Source of the DNA: Brevibacterium sp. S22
Lineage (GTDB): Bacteria > Actinomycetota > Actinomycetes > Actinomycetales > Brevibacteriaceae
Length of the DNA stretch: 64,000 nucleotides
Reading direction: 5' to 3'
NCBI RefSeq assembly: GCF_004745485.1
Contig: NZ_RHFG01000017.1
Span: 19,319-83,318 of the forward strand
Below, in pieces: positions 59,057 to 64,000 of the stretch. How positions within the stretch are numbered: position 1 is the first letter of the stretch; the number at the start of each line of letters is the position of its first letter. A program made the position numbers and the translations under genes. The notes beneath the pieces are model-generated. The model searched no databases and was not told where the DNA came from. It saw only the letters and a list, made by a program, of their open reading frames with translations.

Positions 59057-60541
59057 TCAGCTTGAATGGCGTTCGAGGAACTCGTAGACCTCGGTGTCGT
59101 CGACGCCGGGCACCGCACCGGGCGGAACCGCGGCAAGCAGGGACGCGTGCATACGAGCCGACGGCAGCGCCTGATCCTCCCATTTCTCGGCCAGATCATC
59201 AGGCGCCTGTCGGCAGCATGACGGGTCCGGGCATGCCGACTGCGAACGGATCGGCGATTCCCGCCCCTCGAACCAGCGGACATGGGAGAACGGGACGCCG
59301 ACGCTGATGGCGTAGTCGCCGCCGGGCAGCACGCGGGCGGTGCACCAATACGATCCCTGCGGGGTATCGGTGTACTGGTAGTACGGGCTGAACCGGTCGG
59401 CGACGCGGAAGACGGTGCGTGATGTGAAGCGTTTGCACGCGAACTGACCTTCGATCGCGCCGAGCGGATCCGTGGGGAACGGCAGTCCGTCGTTCGAGTA
59501 CGCCTTGTGGATCGTGCCGGAATTGTGGACCTTCATGAAATGCACGGGCAGCCCGAGGTGCTCGGTGGCGAGGTTCGTGAACCGGTGGGCGGCCATCTCG
59601 TAGCCGACGCCGAACATATCGCGCAAATGCTCGACCGAGAGCACCCGCTTCTTCTTCTCCTCCTCGAGCATCGGCACCGCCGCACGCTCGGGCAGCAGAA
59701 TCGCCGCGGCCAGATAGTTCGCCTCGACCCGCTGCTGGAGGAACTCGTGAAAATCCTTCGGAGAGTCATAGCCGAGCACATGCGGGGCCAGGCTCATGAG
59801 CAGATGGGAGCGTGGATCGAACGCGGCATCCGTGTTCGGCAGATAGAGGCGCTTGTTCGCAGTGTCCGAGATCGACCGGGTCGATTCGGGCAGGTCGGAG
59901 ACGTAGTGGAGGCTGAAGCCGAGCTTCTCGGCGATGAGCGCTGTCTGCCGTTGTGACACGGTTCCGGATTCGTAGCCGACGAGGTCGAGCAGCTCGGCAG
60001 CGGTGGCCTCGAGCTCGGCGAAGTAGTTGTTCTTCTCCTTCATCCGATCTCGCAGCTCCCGGTTGGCCCGCCTGGCCTCTTCCGGGGTGGCCGCACGGCG
60101 TTCCAAAGCCTCGCCGAGCTGCCGCTGGAGACCGACGATCGCCTCAAGGGCATCAGCCGGCAGGGACTTGATCCGCACCTGCGGCAGCCCCAGCGAGGAG
60201 TACATGGGCGAGGCCTGATTGCGTTCGGCCTCAAGTTCGAGGGCCTGGCGTTCGTCGATCGGAGCAGGGTCGATGAGCTCGGAGACATCCGTCTTCAACG
60301 CCTTCGCGATCGTGGCCAGGAGCGTCACAGAAGTTTCTCGCTTGCCGTTCTCGATCGTTGAGATCTGGGAGGCTGCACGCCCCACTTCCTGCCCCAGCTC
60401 GTTGAGTGTCAGGCCACGCTTCTTGCGAAAAAAGCGGATTCTTCTGCCTATGCTGAGCGGGTCGGTCTGCTGTTCTTCGCTCTCTGTGTCCGCTTCAACG
60501 CTGACCAAGGCCCCTCCATTCGTTCCTGTGTGCTGGTTCAC
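59057..60541 (-). CDS. ramB: RamB-type regulator of acetate/glyoxylate metabolism
   Basis: 494 residues. An XRE helix-turn-helix at about 31-88 (IRFFRKKRGLTLNELGQEVG, SQISTIENGKRETSVTLLAT) is followed by the long IrrE/ImmA-like and DUF2083 region with VEANYLAAAILLPERAAVPM, AAHRFTNLATEHLGLPVHFM and CKRFTSRTVFRVADRFSPYY. This is the RamB/ScfR architecture; in corynebacteria RamB controls aceA and aceB, which lie next to it here. GTG 60541 opens the frame; TTG 60508 with GGAGGGG is an alternative. It is divergent from aceA (148-bp gap). Confidence 0.88.
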   Translation of the reverse strand: MNQHTGTNGGALVSVEADTESEEQQTDPLSIGRRIRFFRKKRGLTLNELGQEVGRAASQISTIENGKRETSVTLLATIAKALKTDVSELIDPAPIDERQALELEAERNQASPMYSSLGLPQVRIKSLPADALEAIVGLQRQLGEALERRAATPEEARRANRELRDRMKEKNNYFAELEATAAELLDLVGYESGTVSQRQTALIAEKLGFSLHYVSDLPESTRSISDTANKRLYLPNTDAAFDPRSHLLMSLAPHVLGYDSPKDFHEFLQQRVEANYLAAAILLPERAAVPMLEEEKKKRVLSVEHLRDMFGVGYEMAAHRFTNLATEHLGLPVHFMKVHNSGTIHKAYSNDGLPFPTDPLGAIEGQFACKRFTSRTVFRVADRFSPYYQYTDTPQGSYWCTARVLPGGDYAISVGVPFSHVRWFEGRESPIRSQSACPDPSCCRQAPDDLAEKWEDQALPSARMHASLLAAVPPGAVPGVDDTEVYEFLERHSS

Positions 60542-60565
60542 ACGACTGAGAATCAGTATGACAGA

Positions 60566-60577
60566 ACTGCGAAATTT
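60566..60577. promoter_or_regulatory. weak candidate RamB site before aceA
   Basis: ACTGCGAAATTT (overlapping palindrome GAAATTTC) resembles the reverse of the corynebacterial RamB motif with its TTTGCA core, but only in part. It is in the ramB-aceA gap. Confidence 0.25.
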
Positions 60578-60689
60578 CTGAAACCGGAAATATGGCGATT
60601 ATTCATCCAGAAATTCAATGCAGAACCCCTTGCACCCCCCGCAGACTGGATACATCAACAACCCCGACAGATCCAGAAAGAGAAGGACA

Positions 60690-62000
60690 ATGACTGAGAA
60701 CACCACGCAGAACAGCTTGCACGATGCTGAAGCCATCCGCCGCGACTGGGCGACCAACGCCCGTTGGTCGGGAATCGCTCGCGACTACGAGCCCGAGGAT
60801 GTCGTCAAACTGCGCGGTTCCCTGATCGAGGAGCACACGCTGGCTCGTCACGGTGCCGAGCGCCTCTGGAAGCAGATCAGCTCGAGCGACATCAAGTCCG
60901 GCGAATACGTCAACGCACTCGGTGCGCTGACCGGCAACCAGGCAGTCGAACAGGTCAAGGCCGGCCTCAACGCCATCTACCTCTCCGGATGGCAGGTCGC
61001 CGCCGATGCGAACGCCGCCGGACAGACCTACCCCGATCAGTCGATCTACCCGGCCAACTCGGTTCCGCAGGTCGTGCGTCGGATCAACAACGCACTGATG
61101 CGCGCCGACCAGATCGAGTCCTCGGAAGGCGATAAGAAGGTCGACGACTGGTTCGCCCCGATCGTGGCCGACGCGGAAGCAGGCTTCGGCGGTTCGATCA
61201 ACGTCTACGAACTCATGCGCTCGATGATCAACGCCGGCGCGGCCGGTGTGCACTTCGAGGATCAGCTCGGTTCCGAGAAGAAGTGCGGCCACCTCGGCGG
61301 CAAGGTCCTCGTTCCGACCTCACAGCACATCCGCACGCTCAACGCAGCGCGGCTGGCCGCCGACGTCGAGAACGTGCCCAGCCTCGTCATCGCTCGCACC
61401 GACGCCGAGGCGGCCACGCTCATGACCTCGGACATCGACGAGCGCGATCAGCAGTTCGTCACCGGTGAGCGCACCTCCGAAGGCTTCTACAAGATCCGCA
61501 ACGGCATCGAAGCAGGAATCGCCCGCGGTCTGTCCTTCGCTCCCTACGCGGATCTGCTGTGGATGGAGACCTCCACCCCGGATCTCGAAGCTGCGAAGCA
61601 GTTCGCGGACGCGATCCACGCGGAGTACCCGGACCAGATGCTGGCCTACAACTGCTCGCCGTCGTTCAACTGGAAGAAGCACCTCGACGATGCCACCATC
61701 GCGAAGTTCCAGCGCGAACTCGGAGCCATGGGCTACAAGTTCCAGTTCATCACCCTGGCCGGCTTCCACGCCCTGAACTACTCGATGTTCGATCTGGCCC
61801 ACGGCTACGCCCGTGAGCAGATGAAGGCCTACGTCGAGCTGCAGGAGCGCGAGTTCGCCGCCGAGGATCGCGGCTACACCGCGACCCGCCACCAGCGTGA
61901 GGTCGGCACCGGCTACTTCGACCTGGTCTCGACCGCGCTGAACCCGGAGTCCTCGACCACAGCCCTGACGGGCTCCACCGAAACCGCTCAGTTCAGCTGA
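60690..62000 (+). CDS. aceA: isocitrate lyase
   Basis: Cleaves isocitrate to glyoxylate and succinate, the first glyoxylate-shunt enzyme. The 436-residue protein has the active-site loop [16 protein letters not shown] (Cys199), [20 protein letters not shown] before it and [17 protein letters not shown] after it. GAAGGA lies just before ATG 60690; the frame opens at 60618 without support. It is followed by aceB on the same strand after 238 bases with a possible operator. Confidence 0.97.
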   Translation: MTENTTQNSLHDAEAIRRDWATNARWSGIARDYEPEDVVKLRGSLIEEHTLARHGAERLWKQISSSDIKSGEYVNALGALTGNQAVEQVKAGLNAIYLSGWQVAADANAAGQTYPDQSIYPANSVPQVVRRINNALMRADQIESSEGDKKVDDWFAPIVADAEAGFGGSINVYELMRSMINAGAAGVHFEDQLGSEKKCGHLGGKVLVPTSQHIRTLNAARLAADVENVPSLVIARTDAEAATLMTSDIDERDQQFVTGERTSEGFYKIRNGIEAGIARGLSFAPYADLLWMETSTPDLEAAKQFADAIHAEYPDQMLAYNCSPSFNWKKHLDDATIAKFQRELGAMGYKFQFITLAGFHALNYSMFDLAHGYAREQMKAYVELQEREFAAEDRGYTATRHQREVGTGYFDLVSTALNPESSTTALTGSTETAQFS

Positions 62001-62054
62001 GCCGCACCGGGTTCTCACCCCGCCCAGCGGGGATGAACCCACCAGGAACTCGGG

Positions 62055-62097
62055 GCGGATCGGCAATGTTTTCACGGGGTTTGCATTGTCGATCCGC
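62055..62097. promoter_or_regulatory. inverted repeat with TTTGCA core between aceA and aceB
   Basis: GCGGATCGGCAATG (62055-62068) and CATTGTCGATCCGC (62084-62097): 14-bp arms with one mismatch. The right side includes GGTTTGCATT (62078-62087), containing the TTTGCA core of RamB sites. It is either the aceA terminator, a RamB site for aceB, or both. Confidence 0.45.
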
Positions 62098-62238
62098 TCC
62101 GTCACATCACAGATGAAATCGAACCCCGCCACGATCCCTCCGGAACGCTCACGCTCACGCTGAGCCGCCTCGGCGAGGATCCCCCACAGGCTTAAGCACA
62201 CATTCCAGGCACACACTACGACGGGTGAGGAGAAGCCC

Positions 62239-63846
62239 ATGTCTTACATCAAGATCAACGCGCCGCTCGAAACCGGCTTCGGCACCGTCCTTTCGGAGCC
62301 TGCCCTGACATTCATCGCCAAGCTCCACGACGAGTTCGCCGGCACCATCTGCGACGTGCTGCGCACGCGCCGGGCCCGCGCGGCCGAGATGAACGGCGGC
62401 ACCCTCCCCCGTTTCAAGCCCGAAACCGCCCGCATCCGCGCTGACCGCTCGTGGTCGGTCGCCGGATCCGCCGGCGCACCCGGCCTCGAAGACCGCCGCG
62501 TGGAGCTCACCGGTCCGGTCACCGAAGGCGAGGTCGTGGCCGCCCTGAACTCGCAGGCGAAGGTGTGGCTGGCCGACCTCGAAGACGCGACGAGCCCCAC
62601 CTGGGCCAACGTCATCGGCGGACAGGTCAACCTCTTCCGCGCCATCCGCGGCCAGCTGCCCGGAGTCAACAACGACAACCAGCCGACCATCGGACTGCGT
62701 CCCCGCGGCTGGCACCTGCCCGAGAAGCACCTGATCTACGTCGATGACAACGGAGCTGAGTTCTCGACCTCCGGTGCTCTGGTCGACTTCGGCCTGTACT
62801 TCTTCCACAACGCTCGTCACCTCATCGACAACGGCTCCGGCCCGTACTTCTACCTGCCGAAGCTCGAGTCCTCGCAGGAGGCGCGGCTGTGGAACAAGGT
62901 CTTCGTCAGTGCGCAGAACATGCTCGGCATCGAGCAGGGCACCATCCGGGCCACCGCGCACATCGAGACGATCACCGCTGTGTTCCAGATGGAGGAGATC
63001 CTCTACGAGCTGCGGGAACACTGCGCCGGCCTCGAAGCCGCCGGGTGGGACTACCTGTTCTCCGTGGTCAAGAATCTGCGCAACTCCACCGACTACGTTC
63101 TGCCCGACCGCGAGCGTCTGACGATGGACCTGCCGCTGATGAAGGCCTTCACCGATCGCCTCGTGGCCACCTGCCACCGCCGCGGCGCACACGCGATCGG
63201 CACCATGTCCAACCTCATGGCCGATCACCCGGACCGGGAGTTCGTGGCCGCCGAGTTCGAGCGCATGCGCGAGGACAAGGCCCGCGAGGCCTGGCAGGGC
63301 TTCGACGGCACCTGGGTGGCCGATCCGGCTCTGGTTCCTGCTGCTCTGGCCGTGTTCGACGCCGCTCTGGGCTCGCAACCGCACCAGCTGGAGAACAAGC
63401 GTCCCGATGTGCAGGTGACCAGCGAGAACATCCTCGACGTCGCCGGCCTCGAACCGGTCGTGACCGAAGAGGGTGTGCGGGTGAACATCCGCGTGGCCAT
63501 CGGCTACATGAACGAATGGCTCGGCGGCAATGGACACGTTGCCCTGGAGAACCAGCTCGAAGACGTGTCGACGGCCGAGATCTGCCGCTCGCAGATCTGG
63601 CAGTGGATCCGCCACGAGGTGACCCTGGACAACGGTCAGCAGCTGACCTCGCGTCTGGTGGAGCGCTACCTCGGCGAGGAGCTGGCAGGCATGGAGCGTC
63701 GCGCCGACGACCACTTCGACGAGGCCGTGGAGATCTTCCGTGAGACGGCACTGGGTGAGGAGTTCGCCGAGTTCCTGACCATGCCGGCCTACACCGACCA
63801 CCTGGTCGACCGGGTGTCGAAGGCCAGCGAAGCCTTCGTAGCCTGA
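62239..63846 (+). CDS. aceB: malate synthase A
   Basis: Condenses glyoxylate with acetyl-CoA to malate, completing the glyoxylate shunt. 535 residues, the size of the A isoform. Conserved parts include LNSQAKVWLADLEDATSPTW (about 95-115), LIYVDDNGAEFSTSGALVDF, EEILYELREHCAGLEAAGWD and TMSNLMADHPDREFVAAEFE. ATG 62239 has GGTGAGGAG upstream. It follows aceA at a distance that leaves room for its own regulated promoter. Confidence 0.95.
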   Translation: MSYIKINAPLETGFGTVLSEPALTFIAKLHDEFAGTICDVLRTRRARAAEMNGGTLPRFKPETARIRADRSWSVAGSAGAPGLEDRRVELTGPVTEGEVVAALNSQAKVWLADLEDATSPTWANVIGGQVNLFRAIRGQLPGVNNDNQPTIGLRPRGWHLPEKHLIYVDDNGAEFSTSGALVDFGLYFFHNARHLIDNGSGPYFYLPKLESSQEARLWNKVFVSAQNMLGIEQGTIRATAHIETITAVFQMEEILYELREHCAGLEAAGWDYLFSVVKNLRNSTDYVLPDRERLTMDLPLMKAFTDRLVATCHRRGAHAIGTMSNLMADHPDREFVAAEFERMREDKAREAWQGFDGTWVADPALVPAALAVFDAALGSQPHQLENKRPDVQVTSENILDVAGLEPVVTEEGVRVNIRVAIGYMNEWLGGNGHVALENQLEDVSTAEICRSQIWQWIRHEVTLDNGQQLTSRLVERYLGEELAGMERRADDHFDEAVEIFRETALGEEFAEFLTMPAYTDHLVDRVSKASEAFVA

Positions 63847-63883
63847 CCCCAATTTGCTACCTGACGGCGGCTGTGCAACCTTG
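63847..63883 (+). repeat. diverged half copy of the etfA palindrome
   Basis: CCCCAATTTGCTACCTGACG plus GCGGCT (63847-63872) is identical to one arm with its flank from 38.5 kb; the next bases read GTGCAACC instead of CAGCAACC. The second arm is missing. It begins immediately after the aceB stop (TGA, 63844-63846). Confidence 0.85.
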
Positions 63884-64000
63884 CGCTGTGAGTATTGACA
63901 GTGGCTGGTCTGGGACTGGCTGGCAGAGTAGGTGTTGGCCTCTCCATCCCGTGATCGTGACTCCACCTTGCGCTGACCCACACAGTGGTGTCGTGACCTC
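63884..64000. other. window end, no gene seen
   Basis: 117 bases without a supported gene; it may hold the promoter of a gene outside the window. Confidence 0.4.

Noticed and set aside
1..64000. tRNA, rRNA, CRISPR, insertion sequence or prophage
   Set aside because: None recognised on either strand; no regular spacer array, transposase, integrase or tRNA-like cloverleaf seen by eye.

Overview
The window is high-GC DNA with short intergenic gaps, ATGA/GTGA gene overlaps, frequent GTG/TTG starts and many apparently leaderless genes. The gene content (actinobacterial-type Hut genes, a RamB-like regulator beside aceA/aceB, an ECF41 sigma factor, a DtxR iron box, an Erm methyltransferase, several BCCT transporters) points to an actinobacterium. 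Brevibacterium or a close relative is my best guess; that is an inference from protein style, not from a marker gene. I see no rRNA, tRNA, CRISPR array, insertion sequence or prophage.

Layout. 0-7 kb: histidine degradation (hutH, an M20 amidohydrolase, hutF, an IclR regulator), then a convergent BCCT transporter. 7-13 kb: a VOC protein, a tryptophanyl-tRNA synthetase behind a Trp-codon leader peptide and a complete attenuator, rlmC, small membrane proteins, a methyltransferase and a TetR/DoxX pair. 13-18 kb: mntH with a palindromic operator, then an XRE-cupin / B3-B4 / DapA-like / MFS operon. 18-27 kb: three paralogous membrane proteins that end in a PH-like domain, two of them flanking a lipase-maturation-factor (LMF1) homologue, then a BetT-like transporter, a soluble protein with the same C-terminal domain, and a DtxR-type regulator. 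27-37 kb: unknown proteins in a less GC-rich patch, erm, a Pit phosphate transporter, HdeD-like and slipin membrane proteins, a racemase/HAD pair and an AraC regulator. 37-50 kb: one-carbon and methylamine metabolism: etfA, etfB, a dimethylglycine/sarcosine dehydrogenase-like flavoprotein, two IclR regulators, an ECF41 sigma/CMD module, a MetF-like and DmdA-like divergent pair, and an APC permease. 50-59 kb: an ABC exporter with its TetR regulator, an orphan DNA methyltransferase, an LhgO-like oxidase, and an iron-box-controlled lipoprotein plus Fes-like esterase. 59-64 kb: ramB, aceA, aceB (glyoxylate shunt).

How the genes fit together. BCCT uptake of quaternary amines, a THF-dependent flavoprotein dehydrogenase feeding its own ETF, and the DmdA/MetF-like pair would channel methyl groups into the folate pool. 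The Hut genes release glutamate, and the glyoxylate shunt supports growth on C2 units. Several genes look metal- or drug-responsive: mntH, the iron-box operon, erm and the attenuated trpS.

Most notable observations: the trpS attenuator; a 60-bp perfect palindrome read in frame inside etfA with a diverged half copy after aceB; the LMF1/PH-like paralogue cluster; a nonamer (CCGAGGCGG) far above expectation; a recurring 6-nt gap between -10 boxes and start codons; and low-complexity inserts in otherwise conserved enzymes.
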